From contig NYTF01000061.1 in assembly GCA_002683355.1 (NCBI GenBank), forward strand, positions 18,180 through 29,256: DNA of 11,077 bases, given 5' to 3'. This document shows, piece after piece, positions 1 to 8,355 of the stretch (position 1 is the first letter of the stretch; every line of letters begins with the position of its first letter). The notes under the pieces are model-generated. The model ran no database searches. It worked only from the letters and a program-made list of their open reading frames with translations, and was not told the DNA's origin. This stretch comes from Paracoccaceae bacterium. Its GTDB lineage: Bacteria > Pseudomonadota > Alphaproteobacteria > Rhodobacterales > Rhodobacteraceae. The translations under genes and the position numbers were made by a program.

Positions 1-96
1 CAATTTATCAAGAATTTTTTTATCAATATTAATTTGTTTATTTTTATTAACAAAATCTACAAATTCTGTTGGATTATTTGGAAGTTTAAAACTCAT
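1..96 (-). CDS. Unidentified protein, N-terminal 32 residues only (runs off left edge)
   Basis: An open frame reads from an ATG at 96-94 to the left edge without a stop, giving 32 codons that begin MSFKLPNNPTEFVDF and continue with a lysine/isoleucine/asparagine-rich stretch. The start lies one base beyond the stop codon of the OCD-family gene (98-100), so it is almost certainly the next gene of the same transcript. No strong Shine-Dalgarno is visible, which fits translation coupled to the preceding gene. I do not recognise the family: 32 residues show no signal peptide, no glycine-rich nucleotide loop, and none of the Pro-His-Ser-Gly type motif expected near the N-terminus of an N-formylglutamate amidohydrolase. 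Reading frame and position are fairly secure; function is unknown. Confidence 0.6.
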   Translation of the reverse strand, partial: MSFKLPNNPTEFVDFVNKNKQINIDKKILDKL

Positions 97-97
97 T

Positions 98-1102
98 TTA
101 ATAAAATCGTAGGCGTTGGCCTAAATTAAGCGACTTAGCCTTATCCAACATAGCATGTCCAAGCGCAATATCTGACAAAGAAAGTCCTCGGTGCCAAAAT
201 AAAATATTCTCATTATCATTAATTCTGCCACACTTTTTTTCTGCCACAATATCTCCAAGCTCAGCATGCAAGGTCTCAGCAGTTAGTAAACCTGAATCAA
301 CATGCTCTCGTAAGGATCCGAACTTGCCATGAGCCTGGCCCCAATCATCCATGACCACTTTATCCATCACATCTAGAATATTTCTCTCAACTGCTGACAT
401 CGTTCCATAAGGGATAACTAATGATCCCTTTTTGATCCATGATGTTTTAAATAATGCCTCTGGCTTCAAAAGCCTTGAAGCTTCAACAACAATATCAGCC
501 CCCTTTATACAATCTTGCCAATTTTCTGTAACAATAATTTTTCTCTTCAAATCAACTTCTAACTTTTTTGCAAAGGCTTCTCTACTTTCTTTTCTTTTTG
601 AATGAATTCGAACTTCTGCAAAGTTGAACAAACTACAAAGTAAGCGCACATTCCAATAAGCTGTTCCTCTCGAACCAATATGAGCCAGTATTTTGGGATT
701 CGATGGTGCTAAGTACTGAGCACCCAAAGCCGTAATTGCGCCTGTTCTCATATCAGTTATCCCAGTTGCATCAACAATCGCTTTTGGAGCTCCTGTTCTT
801 GGGTCAAATAAGGTTAGAATGCCATATTCTGATGGTCGGTTATCTTTATAATTATCAACAAAATCACCAACTACTTTTGTACCAGCTCTGTCAATATCTC
901 CACCAATCCAACCCCTAAGAACATTAAAATGACCTTCTACACCAGCTCTGGGTTGTATATGTGTTCTGGGCTCGATTGAAGTCTCACTATTACCCTGCAT
1001 CTTCAAAGAACTTTTAATAGCGTTAAGAATTTCTACATCGGTCAAGTTTAGAGCTTCGATGTCAAATTTATTCAGAAAATCAATGTATACTGGTGGGGTC
1101 AT
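98..1102 (-). CDS. Ornithine cyclodeaminase / mu-crystallin family protein, atypical active site
   Basis: This 334-residue protein has the length and layout of the OCD/mu-crystallin family, soluble NAD(P)-dependent enzymes such as ornithine cyclodeaminase, alanine dehydrogenase and ketimine reductase. Visible family marks are AGTKVVGDF (about 73-81, with the substrate-region Lys76), MRTGAITALGAQYLA (118-132, with Arg119), the Rossmann dinucleotide loop HIGSRGTA (141-148), and ETLHAELGDIVA (276-287). Where ornithine cyclodeaminases carry a Gly-rich segment with a catalytic Asp followed by Pro-Gly-Lys, this protein reads IPYGTMSAVE (230-239), with no Asp. Substrate and reaction are therefore not ornithine cyclisation by default; I would not name one. 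The start is firm: ATG with GGAAGG six bases upstream, overlapping the stop of the flavin-reductase gene by four bases (ATGA). The unidentified left-edge gene follows after one base. Family assignment is strong, function open. Confidence 0.9.
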   Translation of the reverse strand: MTPPVYIDFLNKFDIEALNLTDVEILNAIKSSLKMQGNSETSIEPRTHIQPRAGVEGHFNVLRGWIGGDIDRAGTKVVGDFVDNYKDNRPSEYGILTLFDPRTGAPKAIVDATGITDMRTGAITALGAQYLAPSNPKILAHIGSRGTAYWNVRLLCSLFNFAEVRIHSKRKESREAFAKKLEVDLKRKIIVTENWQDCIKGADIVVEASRLLKPEALFKTSWIKKGSLVIPYGTMSAVERNILDVMDKVVMDDWGQAHGKFGSLREHVDSGLLTAETLHAELGDIVAEKKCGRINDNENILFWHRGLSLSDIALGHAMLDKAKSLNLGQRLRFY

Positions 1103-1752
1103 GATTTGCCTTCCAATCCATCAACTGCTTTGTCAGAAGCGCCCGGTATACGCATTTCAAAACTTTTATCTACATAAGTGTAATCGTAATACCCAAGTCT
1201 AGCCAATGGTTTTAATCTTTTAATGTCCAACTTTCCATCAGAGGTGATTACTTTATCATCAACATGAATTCTCATGACTTCACCATAAACCACCTCGACC
1301 CATCCATGATTTGAATTTCCTCGAAGCCTATGTGTCGAAAGATACTTACACTCAAAATGCGCAGGACTTTCAGCAACGCGCGATCCTGGTGCCAAATGAC
1401 AAGGTGCCTTGGTAACACCTGCTCGCTCAAATTCATCTTCTCCTGGCGATAGCTCCATTGCTGAAATATTTACAGATTCACGAAGATCGTAAGTTGCCAT
1501 ATTCCAAACAAACCAACCTGTCTCTTCGGCATTAATAACTGTATCTTTTCGTCTTCCATCTGAAAGTTGATTTGCAGCAAACATGACCATTGGAGGATCA
1601 AATGTCAGATTTTGCCACTGACTGTATGGCGCAAGGTTAGAAATGCCTGTAGAACTAATTGTAGATAACCAACCAATCGGGCGTGGGACCGTACACGCCT
1701 TAAATGGTGAATAAGGAAGAGGGCATTTTTCACTTTGAGGAGAATATTCCAT
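1099..1752 (-). CDS. Flavin reductase-like, FMN-binding split-barrel protein (RutF/DIM6-NTAB type)
   Basis: The 217-residue product matches the flavin-reductase-like domain: PLPYSPFKACTVPRPIGWLS (11-30) is the characteristic start of the FMN-binding split barrel, followed by SNLAPYSQWQNLTFDPP (38-54), FAANQLSDGRRKDT (58-71) and the C-terminal LARLGYYDYT (183-192). Relatives bind FMN and either reduce free flavin with NAD(P)H for a partner monooxygenase or act as FMN oxidoreductases. No flavin-dependent monooxygenase is visible next to it. I chose ATG at 1752; a TTG five codons upstream (1767) is possible, and neither has a good ribosome site. The gene follows hutU after 78 bp and overlaps the OCD-family gene by ATGA, so these two work as a translationally coupled pair. 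Whether it shares the hut transcript or has its own promoter in 1753-1830 cannot be settled; I see no convincing promoter or terminator there. Confidence 0.9.
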   Translation of the reverse strand: MEYSPQSEKCPLPYSPFKACTVPRPIGWLSTISSTGISNLAPYSQWQNLTFDPPMVMFAANQLSDGRRKDTVINAEETGWFVWNMATYDLRESVNISAMELSPGEDEFERAGVTKAPCHLAPGSRVAESPAHFECKYLSTHRLRGNSNHGWVEVVYGEVMRIHVDDKVITSDGKLDIKRLKPLARLGYYDYTYVDKSFEMRIPGASDKAVDGLEGKS

Positions 1753-1830
1753 AAAATTAACTTTCAATTTAGCAATCAGTTTAAAAGAAATAATTCACAC
1801 TGACTATTTAGCCGTTTAAACTTTATTAAC

Positions 1831-3498
1831 TCATGAAGTAACACCTGGTAAATTTAAACCCTGCTGTCTTGCACAATCAATCGCAGACTCATAACCTGCA
1901 TCAGCATGGCGCATCACACCGGTTGCTGGATCGTTCCATAAAACGCGCTCAATACGACGATCAGCGTCCTCCGAACCATCACAACAAATAACCATTCCAG
2001 AATGCTGGGAAAAGCCCATACCAACGCCTCCTCCATGGTGTAAAGAAACCCAAGTAGCACCAGAAGCTGTATTTAAAAGCGCATTTAGTAAAGGCCAGTC
2101 GCTAACTGCATCTGAACCATCTTTCATAGCCTCAGTTTCCCGATTTGGAGACGCAACAGATCCAGAATCTAAATGATCCCTGCCAATTACAATTGGAGCG
2201 CTTAACTCACCAGTTCTAACCATTTCATTAAATGCCAAACCTAACTTATGTCTAATTCCCAAACCAACCCAACATATTCTTGCCGGCAGGCCTTGAAATG
2301 CAATTCTCTCCCTAGCCATATCCAACCAATTATGTAGATGAGCATCATCGACTAATTCTTTAACTTTTTGATCAGTCTTATAAATATCTTCTGGATCTCC
2401 AGATAAGGCGACCCACCTGAAAGGCCCAATACCCCGACAGAATAGGGGGCGTATATATGCGGGAACAAAACCTGGAAATGAAAATGCGTTCTCAAGACCT
2501 TCATCTTTAGCTACTTGTCTAATATTATTTCCATAATCTAGAGTAGGAATTCCTGCATTCCAAAAATCCACCATCGCTTTTACATGAATTTTCATTGATG
2601 CCCTTGCGGCACGTTCGACTGATTTAGGATCACTTTCCTTCATCTCTCTCCATTTTGCCATTGTCCAATTTTGAGGAAGGTAACCATTTATGGGGTCATG
2701 AGCAGATGTTTGATCTGTGACCATGTCGGGACGAACACCTCGCTCTACAAGCTCCGTAAAAATATCTGCAGCGTTTCCTAATAGACCCACTGATTTTGCC
2801 AAACCAGCTTCTGTCCAAGTGGAAATCATATCTAATGCTTCATCCAAATTATCTGCTCGTTCATCAAGATATTTAGTTCTAATTCTAAAATCTATGCTCT
2901 CGGGATTACATTCAACGGCTAAACAACAAGCACCTGCCATTACTGCTGCCAGAGGTTGAGCACCACCCATTCCACCAAGACCACCAGTTAAAATCCATTT
3001 ACCTGTTAGATTTCCATCATAATGCTGCCTCCCAGCCTCCACAAAAGTTTCATAAGTACCCTGAACAATCCCCTGTGTGCCTATGTAGATCCAAGATCCT
3101 GCAGTCATCTGACCATACATCATCAAGCCTTTTCGATCTAATTCATTAAAATGATCCCAAGTTGCCCACTCAGGAACAAGATTTGAGTTAGCAATCAAAA
3201 CACGCGGGGCATCTTTGTGAGTTCTAAAAACGCCAACTGGTTTTCCAGATTGCACGAGGAGTGTCTCATCCTCCCTCAATTCCTTTAAAGATGAAGAAAT
3301 TAGATCAAAATCTTTCCATGTGCGAGCAGCCCGACCAATTCCTCCATAAACTACTAGTTCATGAGGGTTCTCAGCAACTTCTGCATCTAAGTTATTATGA
3401 AGCATCCTAAACGGTGCTTCTGTAGACCAGCTTAAACAATTCAACTCATTCCCACGTGGAGATCTGACGTCTCGGGAGTTTTTTCTTGGATCAGACAT
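1831..3498 (-). CDS. hutU: Urocanate hydratase (urocanase)
   Basis: HutU converts urocanate to 4-imidazolone-5-propionate, the second step of histidine breakdown, using tightly bound NAD+ as an electrophile in the cytosol. The 555-residue product has the normal full length. Visible signatures are [15 protein letters not shown] (51-65), [20 protein letters not shown] (128-147), the NAD-binding [12 protein letters not shown] (170-181), [17 protein letters not shown] (260-276), and the urocanase signature [14 protein letters not shown] (401-414), whose Cys409 is the active-site cysteine of the family, then [17 protein letters not shown] (440-456). The ATG start at 3498 is supported by GAGGAAA about six bases upstream. 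It lies 28 bp after hutH in the hutI-hutH-hutU order, so it should be transcribed from the hutI promoter. Nothing suggests damage. Identification is essentially certain. Confidence 0.98.
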   Translation of the reverse strand: MSDPRKNSRDVRSPRGNELNCLSWSTEAPFRMLHNNLDAEVAENPHELVVYGGIGRAARTWKDFDLISSSLKELREDETLLVQSGKPVGVFRTHKDAPRVLIANSNLVPEWATWDHFNELDRKGLMMYGQMTAGSWIYIGTQGIVQGTYETFVEAGRQHYDGNLTGKWILTGGLGGMGGAQPLAAVMAGACCLAVECNPESIDFRIRTKYLDERADNLDEALDMISTWTEAGLAKSVGLLGNAADIFTELVERGVRPDMVTDQTSAHDPINGYLPQNWTMAKWREMKESDPKSVERAARASMKIHVKAMVDFWNAGIPTLDYGNNIRQVAKDEGLENAFSFPGFVPAYIRPLFCRGIGPFRWVALSGDPEDIYKTDQKVKELVDDAHLHNWLDMARERIAFQGLPARICWVGLGIRHKLGLAFNEMVRTGELSAPIVIGRDHLDSGSVASPNRETEAMKDGSDAVSDWPLLNALLNTASGATWVSLHHGGGVGMGFSQHSGMVICCDGSEDADRRIERVLWNDPATGVMRHADAGYESAIDCARQQGLNLPGVTS

Positions 3499-3526
3499 TT
3501 ATATTTTCCTCGATTAATTTTTATCT

Positions 3527-5041
3527 TTAAGCTTTTAACGATAGGCCATCTAAATTATCACAAAAGTTGCCATGCAATACACCTTTGGCAACTACATCAA
3601 TGTCTAAGGACATATTTCTATCATCCGTCAAGAAAGGAACTTTCGTCCTTAATTTGGAAATTACTTTTTGAAGAGGGATGCTCGTTTTTAAAGGGGCGCG
3701 GAGTTCTATACCTTGAGAGCCTGCCAAAATCTCAATTCCAATGATTCCAGCTAAATTCAAGGCCATTTCATTTAAACGTTTAGCTCCATGGCAAGCCATA
3801 GATACATGATCTTCTTGGTTTGCACTGGTTGGGGTGCTATCAACAACTCTAGGATTTGAAAGCGCTTTATTTTCTGACATCAATGCTGCTGATGTAACTT
3901 CAGCAATCATAAACCCTGAATTCAATCCAGCGTTGGGGGACAAAAAGGCAGGCAATCCGAATGAAAGAGCAGGGTCCACTAATAAAGCAATTCTTCTTTG
4001 AGAAATTGCACCAATTTCAGATATAGCAATAGCGATCTGGTCAGCAGCCATTCCGACTGGTTCAGCGTGAAAATTGCCACCAGAAACTATTGAACCGTCG
4101 GATAAAATAAGTGGGTTGTCAGTAACGGCATTAGCTTCTATCTCTAAAATTTTTGCCGCAAAAATTAATTGATCAATTGCTGCTCCTAAAACCTGTGGTT
4201 GACATCTTAAACAATAAGGATCTTGAACCCTTTCATCTCCCTCTAAATGGCTTTCGCGTATTGGTGATCCACTCAGGATGCTACGAAGGCTTTTGGCAAC
4301 TCTTATCTGACCAGACTGCCCCCTAAGCTCATGTATTTCGGATAAAAAGGGAGCATGGGATCCCATTGCTGCCTCTGTAGAAATTGCTCCGGACACAATT
4401 GAAGTTCTCGCAATTCTCCAAGTTTTAAATAAGCCAGCTAATGCAAATGCAGTAGAAACCTGCGTTCCATTTATTAATGCAAGTCCTTCTTTTGGTCCCA
4501 AAATAATTGGTTTTAGACCTGCATCATTCAAAGCATCCTTTGATTCCATCAATTTACCCTGATACCTAACTTTGCCTTCTCCAATTAAAGACAATGCCAT
4601 ATGTGCTAATGGTGCTAAATCACCAGAGGCGCCTACAGAACCCTGCGAAGGTATTACAGGAAGCATATCAATATTAATCATTTCGTTAAGGAGAACAATT
4701 AACTCCCACCTCACACCACTGGCGCCTCGAGCTAAGGAAATAATCTTTAAAGCCATAATTAGCCTTATAATCTCTCGATCAATTTCATCACCAACGCCTG
4801 CACTATGGCTTAAAATTAGATTTTTTTGTAATTTTGCTGTATCCTCTTTTGCAACTTTTACTGACGCAAGTTTGCCAAAACCAGTGTTAACGCCATAAAC
4901 TGCTGCATCTCCATTAACTATATCTTCAACAACCCGCTGTGCCTTCTTGACAGCAGACTTACATTCTTGACTAATATTAACTTTTCCACCCCAAAATATT
5001 TCTTCAAGTTGTAAAAGTGTTACTTCACCAGGCTCAAGCAT
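3527..5041 (-). CDS. hutH: Histidine ammonia-lyase (histidase)
   Basis: HutH removes ammonia from L-histidine to give urocanate, the entry step of the pathway. The key mark is [17 protein letters not shown] (134-150): the Ala-Ser-Gly triad (138-140) cyclises by itself to the electrophilic MIO cofactor. Also present are [12 protein letters not shown] (48-59, with the catalytic-region Tyr49), [13 protein letters not shown] (323-335) and [10 protein letters not shown] (407-416). I chose the ATG at 5041, giving 504 residues, the usual histidase length. Upstream in-frame starts exist (ATG at 5053, others to 5083), but the 5041 start follows the purine-rich GGGGGTGAAA and matches the common family N-terminus. 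This start lies inside the last codons of hutI, an 8-base overlap, so translation is probably coupled. The gene is intact. Confidence 0.98.
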   Translation of the reverse strand: MLEPGEVTLLQLEEIFWGGKVNISQECKSAVKKAQRVVEDIVNGDAAVYGVNTGFGKLASVKVAKEDTAKLQKNLILSHSAGVGDEIDREIIRLIMALKIISLARGASGVRWELIVLLNEMINIDMLPVIPSQGSVGASGDLAPLAHMALSLIGEGKVRYQGKLMESKDALNDAGLKPIILGPKEGLALINGTQVSTAFALAGLFKTWRIARTSIVSGAISTEAAMGSHAPFLSEIHELRGQSGQIRVAKSLRSILSGSPIRESHLEGDERVQDPYCLRCQPQVLGAAIDQLIFAAKILEIEANAVTDNPLILSDGSIVSGGNFHAEPVGMAADQIAIAISEIGAISQRRIALLVDPALSFGLPAFLSPNAGLNSGFMIAEVTSAALMSENKALSNPRVVDSTPTSANQEDHVSMACHGAKRLNEMALNLAGIIGIEILAGSQGIELRAPLKTSIPLQKVISKLRTKVPFLTDDRNMSLDIDVVAKGVLHGNFCDNLDGLSLKA

Positions 5042-6227
5042 TTTCACCCCCATAAATACGCTTGAATAACGAATTAAATCCAATCCGATAACTTAATTCA
5101 GCAGGATGCTTTATATCCCAAACGTTTAAGTCTGCGACAAAATTGGATTTTAACATCCCAATATTTTCCAACCCAAGAGCCTTGCATGCATTATATGTCA
5201 CACCCAATAGAGCTTCTTCCGGTGTTAGCCTGAATAATGTACATGCCATGTTCATTGATAAAAGCACCGAGAATAATGGAGATGAACCTGGATTTCCATC
5301 CGAAGCTATTGCGATATTCACCGAGTGATCTCGAAGACTCTGCACTGGTGGATGCTTATTCTCGCGAAGTGTATAAAATGCCCCAGGCAACAAAACGGCA
5401 ACTGTATCATTTTTAGCAAGAATTTCAGAATCTTTTTCATCTAAATACTCAATGTGATCAACCGATAATGCACCTAAATTTGAAGCCATAACTGCACCAC
5501 CCAAATTTGAAAGTTGTTCAGCATGAAGTTTAATCGGTATGTTTAATTTGATAGCTTGCCTAAAGACGCGTTCAATTTGCTCAACGCTAAAAGCTATACC
5601 TTCACAAAATCCATCAACAGCATCTATCAAGTTATCATTAAATGCCTTGATTAGACCTGGTATTGCAACTTGATCAATATAATCGTCTTCTTTTCCTTTA
5701 AGCTCTGATGGCACCGCGTGGGCTGCTAACCAGCTTGTCACGATCCTTACCTTCCTCAAACTTGCTAGCTGTCTTGCAGCTCTTAACATTTTTATTTCGT
5801 CATCGATCGTTAATCCGTAGCCTGATTTTATTTCTACTGTAGTAACACCTTCAGCAATTAATGCGTCAAGTCGAGGTAACGCTGCTTCAACTAATTCTGT
5901 TAAAGAAGCTTCCCTAGTGGCACGCGTAGTGGACACAATTCCTCCACCAGCTTTTGAAATTTCTTCATAAGAGGCACCCTCTAAACGCATTTCAAATTCT
6001 TTTGCCCGATCACCCCCAAAAACAAGGTGCGTATGACAATCGACTAATCCAGGAGTTACTAATCGCCCACCAAGATCTTCGATATTGGATCGATCACCAG
6101 TAAAATCTTTTTCACGACCTACCCATGAAATAATTCCTTCAGAAATCTCAATTAACCCTTCTTGGATAATATTATAACCAGCTTCCATGGTCGCCAATTG
6201 ACAATTAGCCAAAACTCTCTTTTTCAA
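5034..6227 (-). CDS. hutI: Imidazolonepropionase, probable TTG start
   Basis: HutI hydrolyses 4-imidazolone-5-propionate to N-formimidoyl-L-glutamate. It is a metal-dependent amidohydrolase: [20 protein letters not shown] (62-81) supplies His65 and His67, AAHAVP has His170, KLHAEQ has His235, and [10 protein letters not shown] carries the metal Asp310. [13 protein letters not shown] (93-105) and EIKSGYGL (132-139) are also typical. Numbering uses the TTG at 6227 (397 residues, close to the family's roughly 400). I prefer this start because GGGGAAG lies just upstream and the N-terminus [14 protein letters not shown] aligns with where the family begins. The frame is open further, to an ATG at 6278 and a TTG at 6290, but those codons fall in the apparent promoter and operator and would probably not be transcribed. 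It is the first gene of the minus-strand hut transcript and overlaps hutH by 8 bases. Confidence 0.95.
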   Translation of the reverse strand: MKKRVLANCQLATMEAGYNIIQEGLIEISEGIISWVGREKDFTGDRSNIEDLGGRLVTPGLVDCHTHLVFGGDRAKEFEMRLEGASYEEISKAGGGIVSTTRATREASLTELVEAALPRLDALIAEGVTTVEIKSGYGLTIDDEIKMLRAARQLASLRKVRIVTSWLAAHAVPSELKGKEDDYIDQVAIPGLIKAFNDNLIDAVDGFCEGIAFSVEQIERVFRQAIKLNIPIKLHAEQLSNLGGAVMASNLGALSVDHIEYLDEKDSEILAKNDTVAVLLPGAFYTLRENKHPPVQSLRDHSVNIAIASDGNPGSSPLFSVLLSMNMACTLFRLTPEEALLGVTYNACKALGLENIGMLKSNFVADLNVWDIKHPAELSYRIGFNSLFKRIYGGENA

Positions 6228-6240
6228 TAAACTTCCCCAC

Positions 6241-6268
6241 TTGAATTTTGCTCTTAATATAGTATTAT
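6241..6268 (+). promoter_or_regulatory. Predicted promoter of hutF-hutC
   Basis: A sigma-70-like pair is visible on the plus strand: -35 TTGAAT (6241-6246), a 16-base spacer, and -10 TATTAT (6263-6268, five of six consensus bases). Transcription would begin near 6275, about 28 bases before the hutF ATG. The -10 lies inside the left arm of the palindrome at 6263-6282, so a bound repressor would block it. This is inferred from sequence alone. Confidence 0.55.
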
Positions 6269-6290
6269 GTATAGACATAATAACTGTCAA
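6262..6290 (-). promoter_or_regulatory. Predicted promoter of hutI-hutH-hutU
   Basis: The minus strand has a perfect -35 TTGACA (6290-6285). The -10 can be read as TAATAC at 17-base spacing (6267-6262) or CATAAT at 15-base spacing (6269-6264). A start near 6255 leaves roughly 28 bases of leader before the TTG chosen for hutI, mirroring the hutF side. The operator palindrome lies between and over these boxes, so the divergent promoters overlap and share one control site. Confidence 0.6.
6263..6282. promoter_or_regulatory. Probable HutC operator: 20-bp near-perfect palindrome
   Basis: The site reads TATTATGT-ATAG-ACATAATA: two perfect 8-base inverted arms around a 4-base centre, with 18 of 20 positions symmetric. 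It covers the -10 of the hutF promoter and the spacer and -10 of the hutI promoter. HutC repressors are GntR-family dimers that bind such palindromes, and the inner core TGTATAGACA resembles the TGTATA-type cores known for HutC sites; urocanate is the classical inducer. hutC is encoded two genes away. That HutC binds here is an inference, but symmetry and placement are hard to explain otherwise. Confidence 0.75.
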
Positions 6291-6302
6291 CTAGGAAGAT
6301 AC

Positions 6303-7655
6303 ATGAAAACATTATGGGCCAAAAATGCTCTTCTGGAGAACGGCTGGGAAAGCTCAGTTCAAATTGATATTGAAAACGGAAAAATTATTAGCTTAAAATC
6401 AAACGCACCGCAAAAAGGTTACTTAGCCAATACCTTAATTCCAGCTCCATCAAATTTGCATAGCCATACGTTTCAAAGGGCTATGGCGGGAATGACTGAG
6501 GCAAAAGTAAACCCAACCGATAGTTTTTGGACGTGGCGAAAGCTTATGTATCAATTCTTAGATGTCTTAACCCCCGAGGATATAGAGACTATAGCATCCT
6601 ACGCTATGATGGAAATGGCTGAAACAGGTTTTGCGGCGGTAGCTGAATTTCATTACATACACAATGGCAAAAATGGGGTGCGTTATTCCAATCCTGCAGA
6701 AATGACCGATCGAATAGCCGCCGCAGGAACAGAAACAGGTATTGGATTAACACATCTTCCAGTTCTGTATTCACAGGGCGGTATAGATGGTAGAAAGTTG
6801 GAAGGTGGACAGAAAAGGTTTCAAACGAATATTTCGGATATTGAACACCAAGTAACGAAATTTTCTTCACAAGTAGCATTTACAGATTGGAACGTTGGCG
6901 TTGCCCCCCACTCACTTAGAGCCGTATCTCAAAAAGAATTAGCTGAAGTAGTCACTCTTTTTCCACAAAAGCCAATACATATACATATTGCTGAACAAAC
7001 AGCAGAAGTTGATGAAATAAAAGGGGGCTATGGGGCAACACCTGTTGAATGGCTTTTCAATAACCATGAAGTTAATAACCGATGGTGTTTAATTCATTCC
7101 ACACATCTGACCGATATTGAAACCAGAAGTATTGCAAAATCCAAGGCCATCGTTGGATTATGCCCAATAACTGAAAGTAGTTTAGGAGATGGAATCTTTA
7201 ATGGTGTTATTTTTTCAAAAGAAAAAGGGGCTTATGGATTTGGAACAGATAGCAACATTCAAATAGATTTAAGAGCTGAAATGCGTACATTTGAATATTC
7301 ACAGCGCTTGAAGCACAAAGCTCGAGCAGTTTTAGCAACTGAAACAAAATCAACAGGCCGTATATTACATGAACAAGCAAATAAATCTTCAGCAACAGCC
7401 TTGGGAAGAAATTCTGGGAAAATTGCAATTGGGTATTTAGCTGATATTGCTGAATTGCCCTTAGGTAATCCAGACTTAGAAGGTTTAAAAAATGATATGG
7501 CACTCGATGCATGGATATTTAGTCCAGACAGCACTTCAGTAGAAAATCTTTGGAGTGCTGGTCGACACATTGTGAAAAGTAGAAGCCATATAAATAAAGA
7601 AATAATTACAAAAAAATATATGAAAGTGATTAAAAAGTTAAGGTCAGACTTATGA
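6303..7655 (+). CDS. hutF: Formimidoylglutamate deiminase
   Basis: HutF deiminates N-formimidoyl-L-glutamate to N-formyl-L-glutamate and ammonia, the mark of the five-step histidine pathway. The 450-residue product is an amidohydrolase-superfamily zinc enzyme: NLHSHTFQRAMAG (51-63) carries metal ligands His53 and His55, HIHIAEQ (226-232) has His228, LIHSTHL (263-269) has His265, and GFGTDSN (312-318) has the metal Asp316. FWTWRKLMY (75-83), VAEFHYIHN (113-121) and CPITESSLGDG (287-297) are typical of HutF rather than of guanine deaminase or other relatives. The ATG at 6303 follows AGGAAG by four bases; an in-frame ATG at 6267 lies inside the operator and before the likely transcript start, so it is rejected. 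The stop overlaps the hutC start (ATGA). Intact and confidently named. Confidence 0.96.
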   Translation: MKTLWAKNALLENGWESSVQIDIENGKIISLKSNAPQKGYLANTLIPAPSNLHSHTFQRAMAGMTEAKVNPTDSFWTWRKLMYQFLDVLTPEDIETIASYAMMEMAETGFAAVAEFHYIHNGKNGVRYSNPAEMTDRIAAAGTETGIGLTHLPVLYSQGGIDGRKLEGGQKRFQTNISDIEHQVTKFSSQVAFTDWNVGVAPHSLRAVSQKELAEVVTLFPQKPIHIHIAEQTAEVDEIKGGYGATPVEWLFNNHEVNNRWCLIHSTHLTDIETRSIAKSKAIVGLCPITESSLGDGIFNGVIFSKEKGAYGFGTDSNIQIDLRAEMRTFEYSQRLKHKARAVLATETKSTGRILHEQANKSSATALGRNSGKIAIGYLADIAELPLGNPDLEGLKNDMALDAWIFSPDSTSVENLWSAGRHIVKSRSHINKEIITKKYMKVIKKLRSDL

Positions 7656-8311
7656 ATCGTGTCACTTATAAAAACATTCAGAAAGATGTATTAAACCGAA
7701 TTAATACTAAGGAATGGGAACCAGGGGATTTAATACCCAATGAAGAAATTTTAGCGCATCAGTTTGGTTGCGCAAGGGCTACAGTCAATCGAGCATTAAG
7801 AGAATTAGCACTGGCCGGTGTAATTGATCGAAAACGAAAAGGTGGTACGAGAGTTAGCATATCACCAATAAGAAAAGCTCTATTTGATATACCGATAATA
7901 AGAAAAGAAGTTGAAAATAATGGCAATTTATATTCGTTTACAATCTTATCCACAAAAAAAAGGATTTTAAACAAGATTGAAGGCTTGGCTGTAGAAACTG
8001 TCCATAAATCAAACGAGACACCCTATGCATTTGAGCAAAGGTGGGTTAGCTTAAAAATAGCACCCGGGTTGAGAAAATTAAATCTTAATTCAGTAAGTAT
8101 AAATGAATGGTTGGTGGCAAACATTCCAATTAGTAAAGGAACTATTTCTTTTTGCTCTGATACTGCCTCAGAAAGAGAAAGCTCTCTATTTAACACCCAT
8201 TTGGACAATGCTTTGTTGATCGTAAATAGAAAAACATTTATTAACCAAGAACTTGTTACCAAGGTCCGTTTATCCTACTCACCAGGGCATAAAATAGAGA
8301 CTGCGATTTAA
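7652..8311 (+). CDS. hutC: Histidine-utilisation repressor HutC (GntR family, UTRA domain)
   Basis: This 219-residue regulator has an N-terminal winged helix-turn-helix of the GntR class: EPGDLIPNEEILAHQFGC (23-40), then the recognition segment ARATVNRALRELALAGVI (41-58) and the wing RKRKGGTRVS (60-69). The rest (about 75-215) fits a UTRA ligand-binding domain, the HutC subfamily effector domain that senses urocanate in characterised homologues. The CARATVNRALREL form resembles alphaproteobacterial HutC more than the enterobacterial or pseudomonad type. It is slightly shorter than common HutC proteins (roughly 230-250) but shows no break. The ATG overlaps the hutF stop by four bases with AAGG eight bases upstream, so hutC is made from the promoter it presumably represses. 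The operator at 6263-6282 is its likely target. Confidence 0.92.
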   Translation: MNRVTYKNIQKDVLNRINTKEWEPGDLIPNEEILAHQFGCARATVNRALRELALAGVIDRKRKGGTRVSISPIRKALFDIPIIRKEVENNGNLYSFTILSTKKRILNKIEGLAVETVHKSNETPYAFEQRWVSLKIAPGLRKLNLNSVSINEWLVANIPISKGTISFCSDTASERESSLFNTHLDNALLIVNRKTFINQELVTKVRLSYSPGHKIETAI

Positions 8312-8355
8312 ATTAATCGAATCTAGCCAGCCAACAATTTACTAAAATTCTATCA

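Noticed and set aside
1753..1830. Independent promoter or operator between hutU and the flavin-reductase-like gene
   Set aside because: AGTTTAA and TTAAACT arms occur about 30 bases apart, but no convincing -35/-10 pair and no copy of the hut palindrome were found.
4572..4898. Plus-strand 108-codon frame
   Set aside because: Opposite-strand shadow of hutH, covering the MIO region; low-complexity composition and no ribosome site.
5042..5083. Longer hutH start giving 518 residues
   Set aside because: The extension overlaps hutI by 50 bases and exceeds the usual histidase length; ATG 5041 has a purine-rich ribosome site.
6267..6302. Longer hutF start at ATG 6267
   Set aside because: It would begin inside the operator palindrome, before the predicted transcript start; ATG 6303 has AGGAAG four bases upstream and gives the family-like N-terminus.
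6604..6879. Minus-strand 91-codon frame
   Set aside because: Antisense to the well-conserved middle of hutF.
7207..7570. Two overlapping minus-strand frames of about 100 codons
   Set aside because: Both are antisense to the C-terminal part of hutF and show no family features.
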